The position numbers and the translations under genes were made by a program. Below, one piece after another: positions 9,303 through 18,987 of a stretch of DNA of 64,000 nt (position 1 is its first letter; each line of letters starts with the position of its first letter). Source of the DNA: Leptospira limi (GTDB lineage Bacteria > Spirochaetota > Leptospiria > Leptospirales > Leptospiraceae); assembly GCF_026151395.1 (NCBI RefSeq), contig NZ_JAMQPV010000001.1, forward strand, positions 310,001 through 374,000, in the 5' to 3' direction. The notes below the pieces were generated by a model. That model had not been told where the DNA came from. It saw nothing but the letters and a program-made list of their open reading frames with translations, and ran no database searches.

Positions 9303-9899
9303 ATGGAAACAAATGTTTTTGACCAAATGGCCAATCAATACGATACCGATGATCGTATCCAATTGGCAAAATGCATTTTAGATCAATTAGGACCTTTCCT
9401 TCAGAATACAAATGAAAATTCACTATTAGATTTTGGATGTGGAACTGGACTTTTGGGAATCCCATTGTGTTCCCATTACAAAAATGTTATGTTATGTGAT
9501 AACTCCTCTTCTATGTTGGAAGTGGCAAATTTCAAAATCAATTCACAAGGTATTAAAAATGCGAAAACAATGTCACCTTCCGATTTGGCTCTGGACAAGT
9601 CTTTCCTTGTAGACAATATCCTTTTGTCTTTGGTACTCCTACATATTCCAGATACACAATCGATATTAAAATTTCCTTATGACCATTTAAAACCCAATGG
9701 AAAATTATTGATTGTCGATTTCTGTAAAAATGAAAAGGTATCCCATCCAAAAATTCATACTGGATTCAAACTTGAAGATTTGGAATCCATCTTAACAACA
9801 ATCGGATACCAAACTGTGAGTTCAAATGTTATCTTAGAAGAAAAAAAAGTTTTTATGAACCATGATGCATCTTTATTTCTACTAATCGCAGAAAAGTAA
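9303..9899 (+). CDS. Class I SAM-dependent methyltransferase
   Basis: This 198-residue single-domain protein has the Rossmann methyltransferase motif I LLDFGCGTGLLG (near 43-54), an acidic residue ending strand 2 (MLCDNSS, around 67-73), a motif IV-like LLSLVLLHIP (near 103-112) and a post-motif KPNGKLLIVDF. No substrate domain is visible, so the acceptor is unknown. It sits 59 bp after the outer-membrane protein on the same strand and converges on the DUF3703 gene with 21 bp between stops. Confidence 0.88.
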   Translation: METNVFDQMANQYDTDDRIQLAKCILDQLGPFLQNTNENSLLDFGCGTGLLGIPLCSHYKNVMLCDNSSSMLEVANFKINSQGIKNAKTMSPSDLALDKSFLVDNILLSLVLLHIPDTQSILKFPYDHLKPNGKLLIVDFCKNEKVSHPKIHTGFKLEDLESILTTIGYQTVSSNVILEEKKVFMNHDASLFLLIAEK

Positions 9900-9920
9900 A
9901 ACGATTTTGATTCGAAACAA

Positions 9921-10319
9921 CTATTCTTTGAATCCAGAAAGACCTTTTGCTTCGGTATCTGCATTGTGAAGAAGGGAACGTAAGTCATCAGGGATAGGCA
10001 TGGGAGCAAAAATCGGTACTGATGCACTTCCCGTATTTCCAACTGGAATTCGGTTGAACAAACTCCCAATCCAACCAAAGACCATACGAATGAATTGACC
10101 ATAGATTTCTTTGAAGTCTCCTTTACGAATCCCAAAAAGCAACATTCTGAAATGGCTTCCTGTATGAGGAACTGGATAATATTGTCCAATGATATGTGCC
10201 CTTTCCAAAAATCTCCAGGCAGCCAAATCATTGTTTTGTGACAAACTATCCCTATAGTTTTGGATCTCTTTTTGATAGGCAATTTTGAAATTAGTCGGCA
10301 TCAATACATTTAGTTTCAT
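9921..10319 (-). CDS. DUF3703 domain protein
   Basis: The conserved features are AWRFLERAHIIGQ, the later GQFIRMVFG, and a terminal VGNTGSASV / PIPDDL, which together match my recollection of the DUF3703 family. The function of that family is unknown. An ATG at 10319 is the best start because GAAGGA lies 6-12 bases upstream. The open frame extends to a TTG at 10334. The gene follows the 10331-10798 gene by 11 bp and is probably translationally coupled to it. Confidence 0.78.
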   Translation of the reverse strand: MKLNVLMPTNFKIAYQKEIQNYRDSLSQNNDLAAWRFLERAHIIGQYYPVPHTGSHFRMLLFGIRKGDFKEIYGQFIRMVFGWIGSLFNRIPVGNTGSASVPIFAPMPIPDDLRSLLHNADTEAKGLSGFKE

Positions 10320-10330
10320 TCTTAGTTCCT

Positions 10331-10798
10331 TCAAGAAGAGATCAATGCAGGGTATTCATAACTACGAATCCAAGCTTCAGAGAATACGGGATCTTCATAA
10401 TAATGTTCATTTCCCTTTCCAAATCTTCTTTCATATTCTTGGATTTTGTATCCGTCTTGATGGCAATGTACAGCCGCATAACATTCGCTATCGTTTGTTT
10501 TTGAAATAGTCAAATCATTTGCCTCTTCAAACAAATCCAAGTAACCAATCCTCCATCCATACTGACTGAGTAAAAGTGGAATTACATTTCGATAGGCTTT
10601 ATGAGCAGAGACAGAACTAGGATTTAGACCATGTAAATTGACAAACATTTTAAACTTGGTTCCTTTCGGTAAATCTCGAAACACTTGCTTTAATCCAAGT
10701 TCCCATTCTTTTACATCCAACTCTGTTACAAAACCAGATAATCGAGTGATGATTAAATGGGAGTCTTTTTCCCACTTCGTAAAATATTCAACTTTCAT
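10331..10798 (-). CDS. Hypothetical protein with a STAS/SpoIIAA-like pattern
   Basis: This 155-residue soluble protein has no signal peptide. The first half (LIITRLSGFVTELDVKEW, then KFKMFVNLHGL) has the strand-helix rhythm of STAS/SpoIIAA-like domains that receive signals or bind small ligands, but the resemblance is by eye only. The second half is rich in Tyr, Glu and His. An AAAGG ribosome site precedes the ATG. It is the upstream member of a two-gene unit with the DUF3703 protein. Confidence 0.6.
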   Translation of the reverse strand: MKVEYFTKWEKDSHLIITRLSGFVTELDVKEWELGLKQVFRDLPKGTKFKMFVNLHGLNPSSVSAHKAYRNVIPLLLSQYGWRIGYLDLFEEANDLTISKTNDSECYAAVHCHQDGYKIQEYERRFGKGNEHYYEDPVFSEAWIRSYEYPALISS

Positions 10799-10977
10799 AA
10801 CCTTTAGACTCTTTCTTCCACTTTAATTCTATAGGTAAATACCCTTCTATACATTTTACCAAACGAAATGAAATCAGAAAGATACAAAATGAATCTATCT
10901 TATTTAATAATTGTCCAAATTATAATTACAAAAAAAGTTTCTATTGTTCACAATTGATGAAATTGTTTTTCAATGAA

Positions 10978-12264
10978 TCAATTTGGTTCGTAATCAAATC
11001 CTGTAATGTATTTTAGATTTAATAAAGCCTTTTCATATTCAACTAAGGCATCAATGTATTTTAACTTTGTTTCATTATAGGATCGAGTAGTATCCAAAAA
11101 CTCTAGTAAGGTGGAACCTCCACCTTTATATGCTAACTCTACAATTTTGACTGCTTGTTGTGATTTTAATAATGAGATTTGTCTCATTTGTTCGAGTGCT
11201 TCAAATCTAATCTTAATTTCTTCTTCTGTAATCGCCATTTCCTTTGCTAAGTTTAAATACAACTCTTCTCGAAATATGGCAGCTTGTTTTCTGGCTGATT
11301 CACTTTTTGCAATTTCGCCTTGGTTTCTAGAAAATACAGGTAATTCCAAATTTGCAGACACTCCATACATATATTGGTTTTGTTGCACGAGTGAATCAAA
11401 TAGAATGCTAAAGTTTGGTACTGCATTTGCTCTTTGCAGTTTCATATTTGCCAATGCAATATCTTCTGCATTCACTAATGCAAGATAATCAGGCCTTCCT
11501 TCAGTTGCTAATTTTAATAATTGGTTCGCATCAATTTTTGGTAGTAGTTTTAACGAATCTAAATTACCAGCTAACACAATATCAATTTCACTTGGATTTA
11601 AACCAAGAAATACGATAAGTTCGTTTTTTAATTTAATATATTCTACCTGTGCAGAAACTCTCGCTACCGCATATTGATCTTGTGCAACTTCAGATCTCAA
11701 TAATTCTAATTTAGAAATGTCTTCTCTCTTAAATCTGATTCTGTTGATTTCAACGATATTCACTAAATTTTTATAATTTTCTTCGGCTAAAAGATAACGT
11801 TCCCTTGCTGCAAGTGTTGCTATGAATAAATTTCCAGTGGTTATTGATATTTTTCGCAAAGTTTCCAAAAATACCAACTCATCCATCTTTAGTCTTTTGT
11901 TGGCGACATTGATCCGTTCTTCTCGTTTGTTAGCAGTTTCAATCACAAAACCCAAACTAACACCATATTGATTGCGATTGGGATCAAATTGTTTTGAAGA
12001 TGGATTAAAAGGTAAAACATCAGCAACAATATTCAAAAATGGATTTGGTCGTAAACCAGCTGTGATCCGATCTGCTTTTGTAAAATCAATTTCAAACTTT
12101 GCAATTGCAACTTGTTTGTTATTTGCGAGTGCATACTGAATTGCTTGGTCAAAATTAAATTCTTTTTTTAGTTTATCATTTGCATAAAGAGGAAAACAAA
12201 TTACAGATACAACCAACAATTGTACAAATCGATTTTTGATTTGATAAAATCTAATTTTTCGCAT
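10978..12264 (-). CDS. TolC-family outer-membrane efflux protein (CzcC-like)
   Basis: From the preferred ATG at 12264 this is a 428-residue protein with a signal peptide (cleavage after PLYA). Two long helical hairpin repeats follow, each with short strand regions, as in OEP/TolC proteins. It lacks a lipobox. The open frame extends to an ATG at 12285, but the shorter start gives a proper signal peptide (MRKIRFYQIKNRF then a hydrophobic core). It overlaps the end of the RND gene by 14 bp and is the last gene of the adaptor-RND-TolC operon, supplying the outer-membrane duct for heavy-metal or cation export. Confidence 0.88.
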   Translation of the reverse strand: MRKIRFYQIKNRFVQLLVVSVICFPLYANDKLKKEFNFDQAIQYALANNKQVAIAKFEIDFTKADRITAGLRPNPFLNIVADVLPFNPSSKQFDPNRNQYGVSLGFVIETANKREERINVANKRLKMDELVFLETLRKISITTGNLFIATLAARERYLLAEENYKNLVNIVEINRIRFKREDISKLELLRSEVAQDQYAVARVSAQVEYIKLKNELIVFLGLNPSEIDIVLAGNLDSLKLLPKIDANQLLKLATEGRPDYLALVNAEDIALANMKLQRANAVPNFSILFDSLVQQNQYMYGVSANLELPVFSRNQGEIAKSESARKQAAIFREELYLNLAKEMAITEEEIKIRFEALEQMRQISLLKSQQAVKIVELAYKGGGSTLLEFLDTTRSYNETKLKYIDALVEYEKALLNLKYITGFDYEPN

Positions 12265-15200
12265 GAAGTAATTTTCTCTGTTCACTTAAATAACAAAGTA
12301 ACGGGATTGTAAAATTTCCAATGACCAAAGTGAACAATAATCCACCTACAATCACTGTTGCCATAGGTCGTTGGATATCAGACCCAATTTCATTCGTAAG
12401 CATTGCAGGTAATAAACCAATGATTGCCGTTGTTAAAGTTAAAAATCTAGGTCGAAATTGAATTTCAGAAACGTGCGAAATTATTTCCTTTAAATCAGTT
12501 TCAGTTTTAATTTCTCTATTTTCTTTCGCATGGTTAAAATTTGAGACAAATAATACTCCACCCATAATGGAAATTCCAAATAACGAAATGAGACCAACAC
12601 CAGACGATACGTTAAAGTGCATCCCACGTAAAAAAAGAAAAAAGAGACCTCCAAGTGCTGCAACTGGAATACTGGACATAACAAGTAAACTATCAGAGAT
12701 ATTGTGAAACATTAAATATAAGATAAAGAGTATAATAACAAACGTTAGAGGAACTGCAACCATAAGTCTCTTACTTGCACGAGTTAGGTTTTCGAATTGT
12801 CCTCCCCATTCAATTTCGACGTCGGCTGGTAATTTGATACGTTTTGCGACAATCTTTTTTGCTTCATTTACAAATCCACCTTGGTCTCTGCCTTCGATGT
12901 TGATCCAAACAGAAACCATTCGATTTCCATTTTTCCTGGCAATTTTGGCCGGCATTTCCTTCAATTCCAACTTGGCAACAGAAGACAGTGGGTATTTGCT
13001 TTCGTACTTACTTTTGATATTGATATTTCCAATCGAGTTAACAGATGTTCGATATTCTTCAGGATACCGAACTGTTATGTTATAAATATGATTGTCCAAA
13101 TACAATTTACTGATTTCTTTACCACCAATCGCCATTTCTGTGATATCTTGGATGTCGGAAAAATTAATTCCCGCTCTTGCAGCCGCTTCTCTATCAATGG
13201 CGATACTTAGTTCTGTATTGGGACCTTCTTGTTCAATTCCAATGGCCGAAACACCTTCTAACTTTTCTAAGGCGGATTCAATTTCATTTGCTTTTTGCCA
13301 TAATACGGCAACATCTCTACCAGAAAGTTGAACAGACAAATCAGCAGCCGAACCAGTGACTGCTTCTGCAACATTATCCAAAATTGGCTGTGAAAAGCTG
13401 AATTTTGCCCCAGGAACTAATTTTTCAAAACGTTCCTTTAAAACTTCTAACATTTCTGCTTTTGAATGAACCGTTTTCCACTTAGAATAATCTTCCAAAG
13501 TAATCAGTCCTTCAATTCGATTTGGACCAAAAGGATCCGTCCCATCATCATTCCTTCCTGATTGAGTGATTACAATTTTTACTTCTGGAAATTCGCTCAC
13601 TGCTTCTCTTAATAAATTCGCAACGTTCGCCGTTTTATCCAAATGAATTCCAGTTGGCAATTTACATCTAAAATTAATGGCACCTTCATCCAATTCAGGT
13701 AAAAATTCAGTTCCCAATCCCATAAAAACTAAAATTACAAGTACGATCACAACAACATAAGTGCGGATTACTAATTTTTTGGAATGGTTGAGGAGATAAT
13801 GAAGGAATTGAACGAAGTATGATCTTGCTTGCGATAATAAAAAAAATTCTTTTGTTTGGCGACGATTTTCGTCTTGGAAAAACTTTGAAAAAATAACAGG
13901 AAGGACTGTGAGTGAAAATAACAATGCCCCTATCAATGTAAAAGCCAAACCAAAGGCCATGGGTTTGAATAATTTACCTTCTACTCTTTCAAAAAGAAAA
14001 ATCGGAAGGTAAGCACATAGGATAACAACAATTGAAAAGAATACTTCTTTTTCGGTGTGGTCAGAAGAACGAAGGATGATTTCATCCAATGGCAATTTTT
14101 TTTTCGAGACAGATGTAATCGCAATCGTCGTTATAATTCCTTCTATAATAACAATGGAACTATCAACAATAATACCAAAGTCAATTGCACCTAACGAAAG
14201 TAAATTTGCGGGTATTTCAATTAAATTCATTAAACAAAATGAAAATAATAATGAAAAAGGAATGGTTACGGCAACTGCCAGTGCAACTCGATAATTTCCA
14301 AGCAAAAAGATCAATACAATCATTACGATTGTAATCCCTTCCATCATCGTACGAACTACAGTTTTTAAAGTATTGGATACTAACTCTGCCCTATCATATA
14401 AAATTCGAATGCGGACACCTTTGTTTTTTAAAAAACCATCTAAACTAGAAAGTTTTTCTTTTACTAATTTTAATACTTCAGATGGGTTTTCTCCTTTACG
14501 CATCATGATGATGCCTTGGACTCCAGAATTGGTCTCAGTTCCAGATTGTAACCGATAACCGAGAATCCCTTTTGGAGGATGAGGGATCACTCTCACTTTT
14601 CCAATGTCTTTTACATAAATGGGAACATCTTTTTTTTCAGTGACGATAATGTTTTCTATATCTTTTTCGTTTTCGATTGCACCTAATGCGCGTACTGGTA
14701 TAGCTTGGTTACCATGTTTAAATATATTTCCACCAGTATTTGCATTGTTTTCTTCAATTGCCAAAACAAGATCACGTAAAAAAACATTATATTTGTCTTG
14801 GTTGATGGGATTGATTTCAATTTGGTATTCTTTGATGTCACCACCAAAGGTAATCACATCTGCAACACCTTGGATTTGTTGGATTCGTGGAGCCAATTCC
14901 CAATCTTGGATACTTCTAAGTTCCATCGTAGGCATGCCATCAGCTTCCACTGCATAACGCAAGATTTCACCCACAGGAGAAGTTAATGGACCAAGTTCAG
15001 GAACTTCTGTTCCTTCTGGCAATTGGATTGATTTTAACCTTTCATTAACTTGGTTTCTCGCAAAATATTCATCAGTGTGGTCTTTAAAAGTTAACCGAAT
15101 GACTGACAATCCAAAAATACTTTGTGAACGTGTTGTGGTAAGCCCAGGTATTCCAGTTAATGCTCGTTCTAAGGGAATTGTTACGAGTTTCTCCACTTCA

Positions 15201-15370
15201 GAAGAAGCTCTACCATCAAATTTTGTGATCACGATCACTTCTGTATCAGAAACATCAGGATAGGCATCTATCTTAAGATGTGTGACTGAATAGATTCCAA
15301 AAGCTGAAATCATTAAAAAACAAAATAATACTATCGGAGAGTTTTTCAGTGAAAAACGAATGAATCCCAT
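12251..15370 (-). CDS. HME-type RND efflux permease (CzcA/CusA family)
   Basis: This 1039-residue resistance-nodulation-division pump has 12 membrane helices and two large periplasmic loops. The N-terminus reads MGFIRFSLKNSPIV and is followed by the conserved DAYPDVSDTEV segment. The TM4 signature is DFGIIVDSSIVIIEG, which matches the heavy-metal-efflux DFG-x3-D-x5-E pattern of CzcA-type pumps rather than the DD pair of drug exporters. A proton-driven divalent-cation exporter (Zn/Co/Cd/Ni class) is the likely role; Cu/Ag is less supported. Its ATG overlaps the adaptor stop codon by one base (TAATG), so the genes are translationally coupled. Confidence 0.93.
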   Translation of the reverse strand: MGFIRFSLKNSPIVLFCFLMISAFGIYSVTHLKIDAYPDVSDTEVIVITKFDGRASSEVEKLVTIPLERALTGIPGLTTTRSQSIFGLSVIRLTFKDHTDEYFARNQVNERLKSIQLPEGTEVPELGPLTSPVGEILRYAVEADGMPTMELRSIQDWELAPRIQQIQGVADVITFGGDIKEYQIEINPINQDKYNVFLRDLVLAIEENNANTGGNIFKHGNQAIPVRALGAIENEKDIENIIVTEKKDVPIYVKDIGKVRVIPHPPKGILGYRLQSGTETNSGVQGIIMMRKGENPSEVLKLVKEKLSSLDGFLKNKGVRIRILYDRAELVSNTLKTVVRTMMEGITIVMIVLIFLLGNYRVALAVAVTIPFSLLFSFCLMNLIEIPANLLSLGAIDFGIIVDSSIVIIEGIITTIAITSVSKKKLPLDEIILRSSDHTEKEVFFSIVVILCAYLPIFLFERVEGKLFKPMAFGLAFTLIGALLFSLTVLPVIFSKFFQDENRRQTKEFFLLSQARSYFVQFLHYLLNHSKKLVIRTYVVVIVLVILVFMGLGTEFLPELDEGAINFRCKLPTGIHLDKTANVANLLREAVSEFPEVKIVITQSGRNDDGTDPFGPNRIEGLITLEDYSKWKTVHSKAEMLEVLKERFEKLVPGAKFSFSQPILDNVAEAVTGSAADLSVQLSGRDVAVLWQKANEIESALEKLEGVSAIGIEQEGPNTELSIAIDREAAARAGINFSDIQDITEMAIGGKEISKLYLDNHIYNITVRYPEEYRTSVNSIGNINIKSKYESKYPLSSVAKLELKEMPAKIARKNGNRMVSVWINIEGRDQGGFVNEAKKIVAKRIKLPADVEIEWGGQFENLTRASKRLMVAVPLTFVIILFILYLMFHNISDSLLVMSSIPVAALGGLFFLFLRGMHFNVSSGVGLISLFGISIMGGVLFVSNFNHAKENREIKTETDLKEIISHVSEIQFRPRFLTLTTAIIGLLPAMLTNEIGSDIQRPMATVIVGGLLFTLVIGNFTIPLLCYLSEQRKLLHAKN

Positions 15371-16323
15371 TAGTAACCGAAACTGAGTCCTTTTAATAAT
15401 GTAGAACCATGAGAAACAACACGATCATTGGTTTGCAAACCAGACAAGATTTGTGTGTATTCATCTGTTTCGATTCCTGTTTCCACTTGTACTCTTTGAA
15501 ACGTATTCACATCGATTTGTTTGAAAAGATAACTTGTATCACCAATTAAAATGATAGATTCATTTGGAACAGACAATGCTTCCAGATTGTCCAATTCAAT
15601 ATGTCCATTTCCAAACATTCCAGGTTTAAATTGATTCCCTGGATTTTTTGTTATAATTAAAACTTTAACAGTGCGACTGACCGGATCAATGACATCAGAA
15701 ATGGAATCAATTTTTGTTTCAAAACGATCTCCTGGAAATGCAGAAAACTTAATGAAAACTCTTGATTGTAATTTGACTCGATTTAATTTTGTTTCGGGGA
15801 TGTCGCCTACAATCAGAATATAACCTGGTTTCAATTTATTTAACTTTTCGATAGGAATGCCTTGCATTCGTAATCGGTTTAAATTTTCATCCATGGATGC
15901 TACCATTTGTTGTAACTGAACATTTGCATCGTTCAATTCTTTGCCCGCAGCAGCTTGGTTTTCCACCAAGTATTTCAAACGTGAATAAGATTTTTTTGCA
16001 CCAAATAGGGCTGCTTTACTTTTTAAGTATTCAGAATAGATTAACGACTGTTCTTCGGTCTCAAAATGATAGGAATAATTTGTTTCTTTGGAAGTAACAC
16101 ATACGACTGACACACGAACAGGAATCGAAAGTCCTGATCCTAAATTTCGATAAGCAACGTTTGCTATGGAGATTGTAGAGGGAAGTTCACCTTCTGATTT
16201 TTTAATGATGACTCCATCTTCTAAAGTATGGAATGTTGCAATTCGGGGACGATTCTCTTCCGATTTCTGATTGCAAGATACTAAACAAACAACCGTCAAA
16301 AAGAGAAAAAAGGATTTAGACAT
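15370..16323 (-). CDS. RND periplasmic adaptor lipoprotein (membrane fusion protein)
   Basis: This 317-residue protein has a lipoprotein signal with lipobox LVSC (Cys17). It shows an adaptor layout: a short coiled region around residues 85-150, a lipoyl/beta-barrel half (KLKPGYILIVGDIPE, KFSAFPG) and a C-terminal membrane-proximal domain ending in VSHGSTLLKGL. It links the inner-membrane RND pump to the TolC-like duct. It lacks the Met-rich N-terminal metal-binding motif of CusB. It is the first member of the three-gene efflux unit; the upstream DUF1801 gene stops 41 bp before it on the same strand. Confidence 0.88.
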   Translation of the reverse strand: MSKSFFLFLTVVCLVSCNQKSEENRPRIATFHTLEDGVIIKKSEGELPSTISIANVAYRNLGSGLSIPVRVSVVCVTSKETNYSYHFETEEQSLIYSEYLKSKAALFGAKKSYSRLKYLVENQAAAGKELNDANVQLQQMVASMDENLNRLRMQGIPIEKLNKLKPGYILIVGDIPETKLNRVKLQSRVFIKFSAFPGDRFETKIDSISDVIDPVSRTVKVLIITKNPGNQFKPGMFGNGHIELDNLEALSVPNESIILIGDTSYLFKQIDVNTFQRVQVETGIETDEYTQILSGLQTNDRVVSHGSTLLKGLSFGY

Positions 16324-16364
16324 AAAACATCACTTTTTTCAAACTAGGAGTTTGAGAATTGAAA

Positions 16365-16814
16365 TCAACTTGAAAAAGTATTTTTTTCGTAAACTCGAAT
16401 CCAGTCATTAGGACTCATTTTAGAAACAAGTTCAGCAATGAGTTTCCAAGGGATGTCTTCTAATTTTTTGAACCGAATGCAACTTTTCCCCATATCCAAT
16501 TTGGTTTTACAATGTTTAGGGTATTCCGATTGGAACCATTTTAAGAGAGTTGGATTCGCATAAATTCCCATATGATACAAAGCAAGTCCACTTTTTTGCA
16601 CAGCAATGTGGAGAAACGGTAGAGCTAGTTCTGGGTTGGCATGGTAACCAGCAGGATAGGTTTTTTTAGGGACTACATACCCAATCATATTGTATTGGAA
16701 GGTCTCTTCAAATCCTTTTGGCAGATTTTTTTTTACGACACTTCGCAATTGGAGAAAGGATTCTTTTTTCCCTTCAGGTAATGACTCAATGTATTCTTCG
16801 ATTGAATTTGGCAT
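16365..16814 (-). CDS. DUF1801 (YdhG-like) domain protein
   Basis: A strong GGAGGA ribosome site 7-12 bp upstream places the start at the ATG at 16814 (MPNSIEEY), giving 149 residues. The open frame extends further to 16904 without support. The sequence has the DUF1801 pattern: an N-terminal EYIESLPEGKKE helix, the FQYNMIGYVV strand, an HMGIYANP segment and a basic KSCIRFKKLEDIPW segment near the end. Related proteins have iron-chaperone-like or frataxin-like folds; function here is unknown. It lies upstream of the RND efflux operon and may be co-transcribed with it. Confidence 0.82.
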   Translation of the reverse strand: MPNSIEEYIESLPEGKKESFLQLRSVVKKNLPKGFEETFQYNMIGYVVPKKTYPAGYHANPELALPFLHIAVQKSGLALYHMGIYANPTLLKWFQSEYPKHCKTKLDMGKSCIRFKKLEDIPWKLIAELVSKMSPNDWIRVYEKNTFSS

Positions 16815-16881
16815 GGGTAAATCCTCCTTCTGATCTTTGTTTGTATCCAATCTTTTACGACTTATTTTTCCATTATGTTTG

Positions 16882-17235
16882 TCAGGGAAACAAATGAATT
16901 CCAAAACGACTTACTAGGATATGAAACAGATAAAATAAAACTATTGTGATTACTATACTGGAGGAAATGGAAACCCAAAATCCAAACATATGATTGAGTA
17001 CTGGAAAAACCAGAAACATGGGCAACGTAGGAATCACAAACCAAAAAGTATAATAAGCGTGATTTGAAATTTTTTCAGTGGAGGCAGATTCAACATGCAA
17101 CCAAATGAGTGTTAGAATCGTAACCAAAGGAAGGGAAGCAATCAAACTTCCCAACCGATCGTTCCGTTTGGCAATCTCGGAAATGATAACAACAAGTGCT
17201 GCTGTGATTGCATATTTAAAAATGATATAAACCAT
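16882..17235 (-). CDS. DUF3147 family small membrane protein
   Basis: This 117-residue protein has about four predicted transmembrane helices (4-20, 32-46, 62-80 and 88-110) and the conserved RNDRLGSLIASLPLVT segment between helices 1 and 2, which matches DUF3147. It is an inner-membrane protein of unknown function. An AGGTAAG ribosome site precedes the ATG. It is the most upstream gene in a same-strand run that continues with the DUF1801 gene and the efflux operon. Confidence 0.8.
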   Translation of the reverse strand: MVYIIFKYAITAALVVIISEIAKRNDRLGSLIASLPLVTILTLIWLHVESASTEKISNHAYYTFWFVIPTLPMFLVFPVLNHMFGFWVSISSSIVITIVLFYLFHILVSRFGIHLFP

Positions 17236-17327
17236 GATCTTACCTAATTTTGATTCGCATAACCATTGCGAGGCGCCCTAAATTTTCAACAACCCAGTGA
17301 ATTGATCCATATCCATTTTCAAGACAT

Positions 17328-17350
17328 AAAAAAACCCACCAAATGGTGGG
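17328..17350 (-). terminator. Intrinsic terminator of the OmpA lipoprotein gene
   Basis: On the minus strand the stem CCCACC-ATTT-GGTGGG is followed directly by seven T residues. It lies 43 bp past the stop of the OmpA lipoprotein gene and separates it from the DUF3147 gene. Confidence 0.85.
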
Positions 17351-17392
17351 CTTCATTTAGAGAAAGGTCTCTAGGTAAGAAAATAGAATTTC

Positions 17393-17962
17393 TTATTTAG
17401 AAACAACTTGGAAAGTCACACGACGGTTGATCGCGTCTTTTTCATCAAAACCAGAAATTGGTTTAGAAGAACCAGCAGCTTTTGTCACGATTCTTTCTGC
17501 AGGGATCCCTTGTTTCACGAGAGCTGCTTTTACAGCATCAGAACGGATTTGTGAGTAGTAACCGTTTCCTTTTTTAGCACCTTCCGCTTCTTCTGGACCA
17601 GATGCATCTGCGTGACCAGTGATTTCGATTGCATAACTGTCAGGAAGTTTTGCAAGAGCGTCTTTAATATAAGCAACATTGTCTTTTGCCCAAGTTTTGA
17701 AATCTTCTGCTTGGATGTCTGCTTGTTTGTAGCTAAAACCTCTGCGACGAACGCCATCTGGGTAACGGTAGTCTTTGAGTGCTACGTTGATTTCGTCCAA
17801 AAGAGCTCCATTGAGATCTCTGGAAGAAACTGCAGTTGTGTTGTCCGTAGTTGTGGACGTTGTTTCTTTTGGAGTTTCTTTTTCTTCAGAAGACGAACAG
17901 TTCGTGAATGAAATAGAAAGACCTACGAGGAGGATGAGGCTTAAAAAAAATCCTTTTTTCAT
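17393..17962 (-). CDS. OmpA-domain lipoprotein (peptidoglycan-associated)
   Basis: This 189-residue protein has a lipoprotein signal (Cys22 in the loose spirochaetal lipobox FTNC), a Ser/Thr/Glu-rich linker to about residue 45, and a C-terminal OmpA-like domain. Key features of that domain are EITGHADASGP, the QIRSDAVKAALVKQGIP helix, the AAGSSKPI loop and the INRRVTFQVV terminus. The GHAD Asp and the NRRV Arg match residues that bind diaminopimelate in peptidoglycan. It probably tethers a membrane to the cell wall. An AAGGTAGG ribosome site lies upstream and a strong terminator downstream, so it is monocistronic. Confidence 0.88.
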   Translation of the reverse strand: MKKGFFLSLILLVGLSISFTNCSSSEEKETPKETTSTTTDNTTAVSSRDLNGALLDEINVALKDYRYPDGVRRRGFSYKQADIQAEDFKTWAKDNVAYIKDALAKLPDSYAIEITGHADASGPEEAEGAKKGNGYYSQIRSDAVKAALVKQGIPAERIVTKAAGSSKPISGFDEKDAINRRVTFQVVSK

Positions 17963-18021
17963 CAGTTGACCTACCTTAATGTTTCCATAGTTTAGTTCTT
18001 TTCATTAGATAACAACCGAAA

Positions 18022-18960
18022 ATGCAAATATTTGTAACTGTTTCCGAAGATTATGACCAAAGTCGCTTAGACGTTTTCCTAAAAGACAACGCTGGAGACG
18101 ATCTTAGCCGTTCAACCGTTCAAAAATGGATCGATTCTGGCTTTGTAACCAACAAAACAAAGGACCAAGTTGTCCATAAAAACGGCTATAAGGTGACTTT
18201 AGGCGAAGAGTATGTGGTGGATGTCATTGCAAGACCACCTTCTCGATTGGAACCCATCCCGATGGATATCCCTGTTTTGTATGATGAAGAAGAGTTTATG
18301 GTGATCCATAAAAAAGCGGGGATCGCATGCCACAGTGGACCTGGTGATGATTCACCTTCTCTTGTGAATGGTCTCCTCCACCAATTTAAGAACTTATCTG
18401 GTACTGGTGGTGAACGCCGTCCAGGTATTGTCCATCGATTGGACAAACCAACAGAAGGGGTTCTCATCATTGCCAAAACAGACAGAGCCCATGCTGCCTT
18501 ATCCAAACTCTTCCAAGATCGTCTTGTGGATAAAACGTACTATGCTTGGGTGTTACAAGCACCTGTGGAAGCCGAAGGCACAATCAGTATGCCGATTGGC
18601 CGCCACCCTGTTGAGCGAGTGAAGATGTGTGTCAGAGAAGATGGGCGAATGGCCATCACTCATTACAAAACTGAAAAAATTGTGCAAACACAAACAGGGC
18701 GAAAGTTTAGTTTGATGAAACTCGGTCTTGAGACAGGTCGGACCCACCAAATCCGTGTTCATATGGCAAAAATAGGATGCCCTGTGGTTGGGGACAGTTT
18801 GTACTCTAGGTCAGCAAAAGATTACACACAATACGGACTCCTTCTCTTTGCTAAAAAATTGGATTTCCCACATCCCTTTGTACCAGACAAACGGATTGTT
18901 GTGGAACTAGAGTTTCCAGAACGTTTTAAAATCTTTGAACGAAAATGCCCTAGTTACTAG
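18022..18960 (+). CDS. RluA-family pseudouridine synthase
   Basis: This 312-residue protein has an N-terminal S4 RNA-binding domain (LSRSTVQKWIDSGFV, residues 28-42) and a RluA/RluD catalytic domain. The signature GIVHRLDKPTEG is at about 135-146, with catalytic Asp141. LETGRTHQIRVH and GCPVVGDSLY complete the active site. It isomerises uridine to pseudouridine in rRNA (RluD-like by the S4 domain) or tRNA; the target base cannot be deduced. No obvious Shine-Dalgarno precedes the ATG. It is followed 27 bp later by a membrane protein on the same strand. Confidence 0.93.
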   Translation: MQIFVTVSEDYDQSRLDVFLKDNAGDDLSRSTVQKWIDSGFVTNKTKDQVVHKNGYKVTLGEEYVVDVIARPPSRLEPIPMDIPVLYDEEEFMVIHKKAGIACHSGPGDDSPSLVNGLLHQFKNLSGTGGERRPGIVHRLDKPTEGVLIIAKTDRAHAALSKLFQDRLVDKTYYAWVLQAPVEAEGTISMPIGRHPVERVKMCVREDGRMAITHYKTEKIVQTQTGRKFSLMKLGLETGRTHQIRVHMAKIGCPVVGDSLYSRSAKDYTQYGLLLFAKKLDFPHPFVPDKRIVVELEFPERFKIFERKCPSY

Positions 18961-18987
18961 GGAACATAGAACAAAATTGATTTTGAA